Position numbers and translations under genes: made by a program. The notes beneath the pieces are model-generated. The model ran no database searches. It was given only the letters and a program-made list of their open reading frames with translations, and had not been told where the DNA came from. Below, one piece after another: positions 48,501 to 60,800 of a DNA stretch of 64,000 nt (the first letter of the stretch is position 1; each line of letters starts with the position of its first letter). The stretch covers positions 630,384 to 694,383 of the forward strand of contig NMRB01000020.1 of NCBI GenBank assembly GCA_002633025.1. The letters run 5' to 3'. This stretch comes from Notospermus geniculatus (Eukaryota > Nemertea > Pilidiophora > Heteronemertea > Lineidae).

Positions 48501-51500
48501 TTACTTAGTATTGATATTACCGGTATTCAGACAGAGTCAGATCACACACAATATTCAAGGAAATGAGATCTGAGATACAGCAGAAGAACATTACCGGTAT
48601 GTTAGAACCAATGTTGTGAACATCTTTATCGAGTACCTCATACATGTATGTGCCTTACACCGATTTTGCCACAACCATGCACAATTGACTGATTTCTTAT
48701 ATAATGTATCCAAAATGTGCATTGCAATGGCAGTTCAGTAATTAGTGAAAATGTTGAGGAAATGTTTCATTCGATCAAATATTACTCTTGTTAGTGCAAC
48801 AATGCCGACATTTTACAACACTCTTACCTGATTCTGGTCAGCAAAAACATTGAATAGAATGCAAATAGAGCTGATAAGGTGTTTTAAATTAGACTGATAG
48901 AACAGACTTAATATAGAAGCTTCAAATTTCAGAATTGACTCTGGTCATTTTAACTTTAGGCAAATCAACTCGTGAGGGGGCATCACCAATCACCTGGGCC
49001 TATTTGTGTTCTGTAAAGCACCAAAAGTTTGACAGCTTAAGGAAAGTTTTCCACCAGTCACGAAGTGTCTGCAGTTGATATTAGTGAAACAGGGCAGCTA
49101 ATTTTTCATCTTATAAAGACAGCAGGCTCAAGTTTGAAGCCGATTTCTATGATAACCGTATGCAACCCTAAGTTTTAGGAAAAGCGCATTAGGAGCGATG
49201 CTTGAGGCACACATATTACTTTTTACAATCTTACCTGGATAGCCTTCCTTAATGAATAAGCATCATAGAATGTAGTTTCTCGGAAAAGGGCGATCATGCA
49301 CTCTTCAAAGTTCCCGCTTAATTCACCTCTCAGTTCTCTGATCAGATCCTGGGAGAAGAACAGCACGTATTAAAATATGAGCATCCCAGCTGTCAGATTG
49401 CTTACAATCACAAAATTCTCAACGAATTTCTCCAGAAACTACTCTTTGGCTCTTGTTTTGATTAATTTCAGTCATTGAGGGCCCGAACAATACATGATCA
49501 TGTCTGTTTACATGGATCTCTGCACTATCAGTACAAAAAGCTCACCTTGCCAACCATTGTCTTGAAAAACTTAAGAATCTGCTGCCGCTGTTGGTTCGAT
49601 CGCTGCGCAGCAAGATTTATGATAGCCTGCTCGTCCGTACCTGAAGCGACAGAAATCAAGAGGGTATTTCTTCATTCACCGCCATGGTAAAGCTGATACA
49701 TGTACGTAACGTATATGTGAAACAGCAACAAATTTACTAAGTTGTTGAAAAATCAGCCTGCTCTGACGAAGAAATTTGTGGTATCGCCATCTGGTGCTCA
49801 CCAGTCTATCTGGCCTGACGGCCATCTAGCCTGGTTCGAATCCATCACATTTCCCGTTTCTGAGGGGGTGAGAGCCTCTTTTCTTCTAAATGGTTCAGAA
49901 TGTCAAATCAATCAAGAAAAAAAGGTAGGGGAAAAATGGTCACGGATTCCCAAAAAATGACTCTACTATAAAAGTCGACGTTTAGTTTCATGCATTTATC
50001 AACAATACGCAATTCTATCTGCATCTATTGCACATCTTGACTTGTGTTAGTCTTAAACTACAGCCCATCTAATCTTTCATCCCCCAATATCAGAAAGAAT
50101 ATCTCCTTGTCCATTAGACATCATTACTTGTATTGATATACCGGTATTCAGACAGAGTCAGATCACACACAATGTTCAAGGAAATGAGATCTGAGATACA
50201 GCAGAAGAACATTACCGGTATGTTAGAACCAATGTTGTGAACATCTTTATCGAGTACATGTACCTCATACATTACACCGATTTTGCCACAACCATGCACA
50301 ATTGACCGATTTCTTATATAATGTATCCAAAATGTGCATTGCAATGGCAGTTCAGTAATTAGTGAAAATGTTGAGGAAATGTTTCATTCGATCAAATATT
50401 ACTCTTGTTAGTGCAACAATGCCGACATTTTACAACACTCTTACCTGATTCTGGTCAGCAAAAACATTGAATAGAATGCAAATAGAGCTGATAAGGTGTT
50501 TTAAATTAGACTGATAGAACAGACTTAATACAGAAGCTTCAAATTTCAGAATTGACTCTAGTCATTTTAACTTTAGGCAAATCAACTCGTCAGGGGCCAT
50601 CACCAATCACCTGGGCCTATTTGTATTCTGTTAAGCACAAAAAGTTTGACAGCTTAAGGAAAGTCCTCCACCAGTCAATAAATTCCAAATGTACAGTGTC
50701 AGTTAAAAGCATCACGAAGTGTCTGCAGTTGATATTTGCGAAACAGGGCAGCTAATTTTTCATCTTTATGAAGGCAGCAGGCTCATGTTTGAAGCCGATT
50801 TCTATGATTACTGTATGCAACCCTAAGTTTTAGGAAAAGCACATTAGGAGCGATGCTTGAGGCAGACATATTACCGTACTTTATTTTACAATCTTACCTG
50901 GATGGCCTTCCTTAGTGAATAAGCATCATAGAATGTCGTTTCTCGGAACAGGGCGATCATGCACTCCTCAAAGTTCCCGCTTAATTCACCTCTCAATTCT
51001 CTAATCAGATCCTGGGAGAAGAACAGCACGTATTAAAATATGAGCATCCCAGCTGTCAAATTGCCTACAATCACAAAATTCTCAGCGGATTTCTCCAGAA
51101 ACTACTCTTTGGTTCTTGTTTTGATTAATTTCAGTCATTGAGGGCTCAATCCATATGTGGATCACAGAGATGTCATCTATTTACATGGATCTTCAAGGTA
51201 TCAGTCACAGAAAGCTTACCTTGCCAACCATTGTCTTGAAAAACTTAAGAATCTGCTGCCGCTGTTGGTTCGATCGCTGGGCGGCAAGATTTATGATAGC
51301 CTGCTCGTCCGTACCTGAAGCGACAGAAATCAAGAGGGTATTTCTTCATTCACTGCCATGGTAAAGCTGATACGTATAGTGAAACAGCAACAATTAATTT
51401 TAAGTTGTTGATATACTGGTATCAGCCTGCTCTGAAGAAGAAAGGGGCTGTTCGTTTTCGTCACTTGAGGAATCTGAGTTTTGATCCTTGGGAAAACGGA

Positions 51501-51833
51501 AGAAGCTATGCACTTGCAAATTGCAGGGATTATTTGTTGTGCTGTACAGAATAATCGCTGCAATTTGCAGCTTCATAGCTTTCTCCATTTTCTCAAGGAT
51601 CACAACTCAGATTCCTCAATTGACGAAACCGAACAGCCCCTTTGTGATATTGCCCTACCTGCCCCTCTCATTGCTTTACGCAAGGTCATCACATCTTGTT
51701 CTTCATCAAAATGAGCAGCAGGTTTGATGGTTCCTTCATAGCGCTCCATGCCACCGTAAACCTTTAACTTGCCGAGGGCAGCAGCCAGATCTGGATCAAG
51801 ACCAGCGATATCTCCTCCCGTTGGCACTGGCCC
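45590..51833 (-). CDS. Annexin core: four annexin repeats (exons 6 to 14)
   Basis: Exon 6 (51659-51833) carries the lead-in and repeat I start ([20 protein letters not shown]). Exons 7 and 8 finish repeat I. Exons 8 to 10 (50898-51011, 47680-47770, 47462-47541) give repeat II ([20 protein letters not shown] to [15 protein letters not shown]). Exon 11 (46886-47098) and exon 12 give repeat III, with [20 protein letters not shown]. Exons 13 and 14 give repeat IV ([19 protein letters not shown], then [17 protein letters not shown]). Stop TAG at 45590-45592. Calcium sites of types II and III are expected in repeats I, II and IV and probably III. Confidence 0.95.
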
Positions 51834-54800
51834 CTGAAAAAAAGACCAATCTTCACTAGCACTCTGTTTCTTTGTCCATTTGAAACAGGGAAAATCGAAC
51901 GAACCCACCAACATACTAAATAGACTCTATCACTCCAAAAGAATGCAGCACCTGACGGGGCAGTGCGACTCAAAAAGTTGTTTCAGCGATCACGACGTCG
52001 GGAAACAATTTGATGTTTTTTTCGTCTCACGTCAAGGCATCATGAAATGATGTGCAGGACTTCATGACGCTGCCCCGTCAGGTGCTGCACTCTTTTGGAG
52101 TGATATCGTCTATTGATAAACACCTAAAAGCATCCCGACCATCAAGGTTTTACTTACAGTTGGCCGGGCTGATTCTTGCTGTTGTGGCGGTGGAGGCCTT
52201 GCCTGCTGAGGTGATCTTGGTGGTGCCTGTTGAGTCACCGAACCCGGGTGAGCGACTTGAGGTGGGGCGCCACCCATCTGAGTATCATACATTCCTGGAG
52301 CTGCAATACAGACAGAACTAACTGATCCAACAACTGAGCCTAACAATTTTTTTTTTTGACATTGAGGCCTTGCCTGCTGGGGTGACCTTGGTGGTGCCTG
52401 TTGAGTCACCGAACCCGGGTGAGCGACTTGAGGTGGGGCACCACCCATCTGAGTATCATACATTCCTGGAGCTGCAATAGAGATGGAAGTAACTGATCCA
52501 ACAACTGAGCCTAACACTTTTTTCTTTTTGACATCACTCTTCTTTTGATATTACAGTAGAATAATAAAAGAAACACCGCCTGTTCAGTCATGTACATAAA
52601 CAAATTGGAAAACAGGTGTATATACATGTATGATAAGTTAGTACCTACCTGGGACATTCTGTGCATAAGGGCTCACGTTTGTCGGAGGGGGTTGCTGTGG
52701 TGGTTGCTGATAGGAAGATCCTGGTGGAGGTCCGCTCACTGGCGGGGCAGCCCCATAGGGTGGTTGTCCCCCAGGTGCTCCGTAACCAGGCTGTGCTGCA
52801 CCATAAGATGGCTGCTGAGATCCGTACGGTGAAGCTGGGTAGGCTGTGGAGCCGGAGCCTGGAGGACCGTAGCCGCCTCCTCCTGTCTGGCTATCAAATC
52901 CTATACCAGAGGAGGCACCATAGCCTCCAGCTGGTTGACTGCCATAACCTCCAGGCTGACTCCCGTAGCTGGGCTGAGATGGATAAGCTGGATCAGCTAC
53001 AAATAGACAAACAATTATTCCAGTGAAAAGAGGGAATCAAACCATTTGCATAGGAGAAAATGGAGTTATGAAATGCATTCAACCCAGAATGTATCCCAGA
53101 AAGTTACAGCCACTTGTAATACATTCCACAACTGTGACAATGAATGAATCAGCGGCCAAGGCAATCAAACCTGTAAGGCAGAGCTCTCAACTTTCCACAC
53201 TTCATTTTTTCAATTTCCACATGCTCAGTGAGCAGGCAGTAAAAACAGCCATGTTGACAACAGCTGGCATTCATTCAGTTGAAACCTTCAGTCATATCCA
53301 TTGAGTCTCATCCTCCCGGCATCATCTGGTCATCCTAGCCATATTCTATAAGATGCACTCCAAACTGAGTCGTGACGACTCTGCCACCAGTCATCCTTAT
53401 CAACTTCCCGAGGTACATGTAGCTTCTTCAAGCCCATGCTAGGCATCACAGGCCGATGTCCATGCATCCTTGGGACTTCATTGGTTACATTGTCAGCGTG
53501 CAATCCATTTCCTTTTTAATGCAACTGGACGTTGGTGAATTCACTTCTGGGATCTCTACAAGAAAGTGCCTGAGGAAGACCCCGGTTGGGGTCAAAAATT
53601 TGCGAAATTCGGAGACGACTTTCACGTATCGTACGGATATTGGTGAAGGTATCTAAATGTCATAATAAAATGTTTCAAATCAGAAATGCAATCTATATGA
53701 TGATTGTGTATCAATCACAGTAATGATAATGATACTAGGGAGTGTTAATTGGTCAGGCCATGATTGCAGACTTAGTTACAACACAGATGACAGGCCATTA
53801 TTAACGATAATTGCACCACTGAATGATTGCATTATGAGGTCACAGTACTCAAGTGAGCTTGGGATATGAAGCCCCTCTGTAAATAAATACAAACTTAGTG
53901 AATTTTTCATAAGCTCAATGTAAACATATGGGCTGCTAAGCCATTGATCATGGTCAACCACTGGATCTCACGACAGGCATAACCAATAATCACATAATGA
54001 ACAACACAAAATACATCAGGATTGAATATTTTATTCATTATTAGCTAATATATAGGTGAAAGAGTATTTAAGATAAAAAAGAGTGTTGTGTATTCATAAT
54101 CTTCATACTTCCTGAACACCAGTGATCACCATAATTATGTCATGATTCTCTATCTAGAGTGATTTCATTGGCTTTGGAACCCTTTTAAGACAAAATGAGA
54201 AACCAGCAGAACTACCGCTATTGGGAAGTGTTGCGAGCGGTTGTAGCTTTTTTTACGTATTAGTTCATGTTGCATCAAGGACATAATGACATGACATTTT
54301 GCTCTGTTTTTTTATATCTTGGTCACACCGCTCAGAGCACCACCCCGTCGTGATAAAAAGTTGTGCGGGTGCGGGTTCCTCATTATTATCATCAGTATCT
54401 TATTACCATACAAAATGACCGAAATGATAAAATTATCTGAATGATATGCTTAGTGATGTTCATCTTGTGGTAATCAAGCATTCACAGCGCAATCATCTCA
54501 TCATCCGATCACCTTCAGATGATTGGTGTTGAGTGGTGTTATATCAGGCCTCTCAATTGCACAGACTCCTAGGGACCCTCTGTTTTTCAAGCTATTTTGG
54601 GCCTACCGGTATAATAGGGTTTTTGGTAGAGAATTTTGGTCAAGGGTCAATGACCCAGGGTGTTTTTGATCCAAGGGTCATACTTCACTTGTGGGGTGGT
54701 CACTATATTGTCGTATTCTGACTTTTGAGGGGTCATCTTAGTTGCTAGACAGCACACCGGCACTAACATCATCATCATCAATGGAAATGACCATGAATCG

Positions 54801-57800
54801 CAAGTGTAAACATGCCATGCACATGGTGTGCCAAATATAGTTGCTCAATGATGTCATGGGAATCTTAATGCGGAATCCCCTCATCACCCATTGGATGATA
54901 CATGTAGGTCATACATTTGAATATGTAAATAGGTCATACATTTGAATATGCTAAGTATGCTCATTTAAGTGGCTTTCCGAGTCACCACCAAAACATCATC
55001 AGGCCGCTCAAGTAACTCGGACGGCAATGAGGGCATCGCCACTTCTCCACGGAAAGATGTCGCTGCGACCATATCAGGCCTTTTCATTGTCTTCAGGACG
55101 TCATCTCCGTGGCAATGTGAGGTGCGAGCATGAAGCCACAACGTCACGGTAGTGTGACGTTGTGGAAAAGTTGATACAGTCGTACATGTAGCGCCATCAA
55201 ATGGTAGAAAAAGAATGGCTACCTCCCCATTTCTTTCATAGATTTAAATAGCCTGTGATAAAAAAATGATCTGTGGATTGGTGAAGTAAAGGCACCTCTC
55301 CACGTGAGAGTTTTCTTGCAGAAGTTGGTTCACAATGGGCAATTCACTATTATTTGTTCCTGACGGCCTACGCTGGGACCAATGACATAAACAACTGCTC
55401 GCAGTTGAGTTGCCCATAGAGAGCCCGACTTGCGCAAGAAAACTCTCACGTGGAGAGGTGCCTTTAGGGCAGGAAATTCCAGAATTCAAGACAATGAGAC
55501 TTTTGTGTATGGACTAATGTATTTGGGGCGTATTCCTGAATTTGGGCGTGAATTTTGAAACCCTTAATTTGGGCTCATACCAGTTCTAGGGGCCGTTTAA
55601 TGTAGTGTGCAATCGAGAGGCCTGTATATACTCATGGTTGTCTAGGCCTAAAACCTAGGTTTGCTATATGAAGTTGGCCTATTAAGAGAATAAATAGACA
55701 CAAGACACACCACATTCAAATAAACCTTAATTTCCAACCTAAAGATACATGTACATAAACAAATTTTTTAAATCCTCTTGTGAACAGATATATTACAGGC
55801 ATATATTAAATATTCAGCAGATATCCACTCCAGCATTCAAGAGTGTGGATGGAGATAACGTTTTTGTCTAGTGAATAGTACAGAAGAAAGTGCCCGCATC
55901 TGACCGCCCCTCTAGTATCTATGGCCAGGGGCAGGAGGATCTGCAAGGAATAAAAGAGTCTTTAAGAAGACAATCGTATGGCGGGGCTTTTCAAGGAAGG
56001 TGTTTTCTGCCACCTAAAGGGGCTGGGCAGAAATGAAGGGTTGTTACAAGTTCGGCATAACTCTTAAACTACTGCTTCGATCTGCCTGAAACTTGCATAG
56101 ATGATGCTTGGTACTGAGTAGGTAACAGCTATGATGACACAAAAACAATTGCATTGCTCTTTACTAATTGAATTAGGGAGACAATGCCAGATTTTGGAGG
56201 CCTAGAAGACGAGAAATAGTCATTATTTCACTGCAGAATTTCACCTGGGCCTGTGTCATGTAAAATGCCAACAAGTTTGTGTGACGTCTGTTAATTATTT
56301 TAATTATTTTCTACAAGAAAATGGTATTTTACATTTTTGGCTGACATGGCCAACACTGCAAGTTGAGCAAGGTTTACAAAGCCATTCAAGCAGTCAGAAA
56401 CTGACCACAGGCCTGGGAATTGGTGATGTCACCCAAAATGACCCATTGTAAATGCACACTTCAATTCCAACCAAAAGCTAATTCATGTGAAAACAAGTTT
56501 GATTGAGTCAATTCCCGGTGAATTGTGAGTGGTTTCAGGCCTGTGGTCAGTTTTCACATTGGTTAGAAAGGCTTTGAATAAGCTTGCTGAACTTGCAGAG
56601 GTTAGGCATTTGAACCAAAAATCTATAATACATTTTTTTGCAGAAAAGGATTAAAACAATTAACTCTATCACACAACATTGTTAGCATTTTACGTGACAT
56701 AGGCCCGGGTGAAATTCTGCGGTGAAATAATGAGTATTCCTTGTCTTTCTGGGCCTCTGAAATCGGGCATTGTCTCCCTAATTAGTAATGAGCAATGCAA
56801 TTATTTTTGTGTCATCATAATTGTTAATCATTCAGTACAAAGCATCATCTGTGCGAGTTTCAAGCAAATCGAAGCAGTAGTTTCAGAGTTATGCCGAACT
56901 TGTAACAACCCTTCATTTCTGCCCAGCCCCTTTGTGTTGATGTGAACTGTGCCCTTGTTTTCAGTGGACCTGATGATTCCCTATGGCACTTCTGCAATAC
57001 ATGTAGGCCTTCTTTTGTCAAACTTCCTTGTCAGATGTTTAAGACTAAGAGAAGTTCCATCTTGCCCTGACAAGGGTTCCTATCACTCCTACTCTCACTC
57101 AAGGGAGCGCAGTTCGAAGGGCGGAGTGACCGTAGGCCTTGATATGTCAAGATGGAGAAGTTCCAACAGCACAAATTGACATGATTCACTGATTGACAGC
57201 AAATGATTCACTGACATCCTTCAATCAAGCATGTCCACAACCTTGTAATAGGGGGAGGTTCAGATAACATTCTGAGTCTCGACTCCGACTCCAGAGGATT
57301 CCTTTTTTGTGAACTATGTCATGTCATCAAATACAACGGGGTTTGCCATAGCAATGGGTGGTAAATTTATCTCCGACTTGAAAAATCCGAATTTCAGCAC
57401 CTCGGAGTCGGAGCAGGAGTGGGAGTCGGACCAGATCTTAACCTCGCTAATTCGAAGCCATAAAAATCAATCAGACATGTTTCTTTAGATAGTCTGCAGA
57501 ATCCATTAATTAAGCGTCTCCGTTTAAAGAAACAGGGCCGTATTCAAAAAGGGTGATCATCACGCGATTAAGGATGTTTAGCCCAATCAGCGTACAAATT
57601 CTGCATTACACAGGTTAAAGACCTAGAAAACTATTGTCTGATGTCTGTATTGTGCTTCACCAGAGGCGTTTACCCGCAGGATAATCACACGCATCTAACT
57701 ATCCTGCATCTAAGTCCAAGAGGACAAAGGAAATGTTGAACAATCAGGCAAGCTTGTCTAGAATTTGTCCAACACTTTCTTTTGTCCTCCCACACTAAGA

Positions 57801-60800
57801 CGCAGGAAAGATAGACGTGTGTGATCATCATGTGGGTAAATGCCAAAGATCAGGCAGCATACAGAAGGCAGAACAACAGTTTTCTAGGCCTTTAACCTGT
57901 GTAATGCAGAATTTGTACGGTGATTGGGCTAAATACCCTTTATGAATACAGCCCACAGTGTGTTAGCAAAACCTGAAAGTCTGACACATGTCAAATGCAA
58001 AGATTTAAAATGAAATTCTTGTAAAATTGAAAATATGGGCAGGACATCATTGGTATTTGTTTCGTTCATGTACCGGTATTTTGACTCAGCAGGACACGTC
58101 CTGAGAAGTCAAGTTTATTTGCCTGCATTTCTCCATGCTTGATTGCAATTGCATATGAGCCTAGTGAATGTCTCACGATCAGTGCCACGATGTTCTTTTA
58201 ATAACCATCTACATGTACTAGGCCTAATATTAGTGTACACAAAAAACTTATGTGATGTTGGTCAATGCTGACAGATTGGTGGCAACAGCTTTTAGTGCCC
58301 TGTACAGACTATCTGACTAATGTCAGCTATGGCAAAATTAACACTACAAAGAGAGTAAAATCCAACTCAGTGAAAAGGATGATGCAGAGAAATACTTACA
58401 GCCTGGGTACCCTGGTCCGGGCGGCATGCCTGGGCCAGGGGGTGGTTGTGCCGGGTACCCACCAGCTTGCCCTGGGGCAGTGAAGGCTGGAGCTCCTCCC
58501 GGTGGTGGGGGACCTGGAAGAAAAGATAGAGGCATCGTAGTCACTAGTGACAACTTTTCTGTCATTGCCTGGCTGTCTTCCTGCCATGACATAACAACTC
58601 TCTGCCAGTAAATGACACTGGGATTTAGAGATGCTGCAGTGCTGGCGATTGATGCCTTATGCGAGGTCCGTGGGTTCGAGTCCGGTAGGAAGCTATGTCT
58701 TTCACGTTAGAAACCTGTTATTATTTCATGCTCTCAAGAAGAAACATGGAAAAGATGACACATTGATTGAAATTCTCTTTTTCTGTACAAGGTCGAGAGA
58801 ATGTTCTGGCTGAGAGCACCCAGAATAGGAAAACAGAAGGAGAGAGGTGCCACTTTGCCATTGAATCTCTAGACGCAATGGTTCCTGGGCTCGCCGCCAG
58901 GCAAAAAATGGCGTAGCCAGCGAATTACTTTGTCGAACCAGCGAGTAGAATGCCTCATAGAGGATTTTTCAGGAATATGCATTTTTGTCTCCCATTGCGT
59001 GAACACGCCGTATTAGTTGTGCTTAGCGGTACTGTTTCCACGAAAGATATCCGTAGTAAGTAATCATATATGAATGGATACAATATCGCCGAAAATAACA
59101 CGAAAATTTGGGATTTTGTGGCGGTCGTCTGCTTTCTGCTTATAGGCCAAGCCGAAGTCGAATGTTCGCTTCACTGTCTATCACCCCGTGCAGATAAGTA
59201 ATCACGCCTGTTAACAGCGTAATCGGCCATTCAATCAGCATAAGCCATTGTCAGAAATGCCACAATGTGGCTTAGTAACAGAGTTCTTTGTCTGCTTTGC
59301 CTAATTCATGCATACATGTAGTTCTCTATATCCAACCGCGAGTTCAGCACATCCTTCACGTGCTTTTGTGACAAGTGCTACCGATTACTGGAATAAGTGA
59401 ATATGTTTCTTTTTGGGCCTGTGAATGACTTGGATTGTAGCCGACAAATACTTTTTTCGTTGACGGGATTTCAGTGCTGCTGTGGAATTTTCCCATAGAT
59501 CCTAATCCATAATGCCATAGCTACGCAGGCTGCCGTAGGTAGTACGGCAGCCTAGCGGTAGCCATTTATTTCGGATGGAGGGAATGCATCCCTCTATTCC
59601 GAAACAAACGTTCTTTGACAATTCTTTCAGCTGGCACATTCCGGATCCACATTTCAGCTGGAGAAGGGGGATCGTGTAGGCCTAAACCTGCATCTCCACT
59701 CCAGAATTCTCAACTCCTAAGAGTACGTTTTCCCCCTTGCATCGCTCGCCCAGAAAGCTCTGGGTCATGTACATACCGGTACACGCAATCCTGTACAACA
59801 TTTACATCAGTACAACAAGAGGCCCATGGGCCTTGCGCTCAGCTGACTATGACCTGGTAACTCAAGAGGTTGTAACAGGGGAAAAGAAGACAAGTATTGT
59901 ACGTGTACGAATTATTCACCTTTATAATGGTTATCAAGCAAATATTATAGGTTACACTGTGGAAACCCAAAGGAACCTTCACCTCAAACGACATACTCTC
60001 ACAAAAAATTCAGGTTGATTGCTCAAAGTGTTCCTGGGTAATATGATTATGGTCAAAACTTGTTATAGCACTCAGATGATTCTCCGGTTACGCCACCTGG
60101 TGGCCATGTTGGATGTCCAATCGGGCAAACTTAATGTGCACATATACATGCTGATTATCTCGAGGGAGCCACATATCAAATTTGAGCCCTCTGGGTCAAG
60201 TCACTCCTGAGTTATCGCACTTTGATGACTTTCGGGTTATGCCACTTGGCTGCCATACTGGAAGTCAAATCAGGCTGAAATTTGACATGCACCTAAAGGT
60301 CATCAGTAGAGGGAGGTACATGTATATATCAAGTTTGAGCACTCCGGGTCAAGCCGTCCCCGAGTTATAGCACTCAGATGATTCTCAGGTTACGCCACCT
60401 GGCAGCCATATTGGACGTCTGACTGTACCGAAACGTGGTATTTTTGAAGGTACCCTCTAATACACGGTTGGTCAAGTAATATGAATTCACTCATTGAAAT
60501 AATGGCAAACTGTGACAGGTTCGTTACTTTTATACAGTTTTGACCTCTGTGACCTTGAAAAGTAGGTCAAATCAAAAACTCGTTCTATATGTTATGTATT
60601 CTCATTAGATACACCTATGATACAAATTTGGAGATGACCCATTTGTTAGTTCAGGAGTTATTGCACTTTTAGTGTTTTTGGTTTCAGCCATCTGGTGGCC
60701 AAGCCAAGAATCAAATCGGACCGAAACTTGGTGTCATAGGTAATCTGACCTGGAGGTATATATGTGCCACGTTTCAGATCAATAGCGCCAGCGGTTACGA

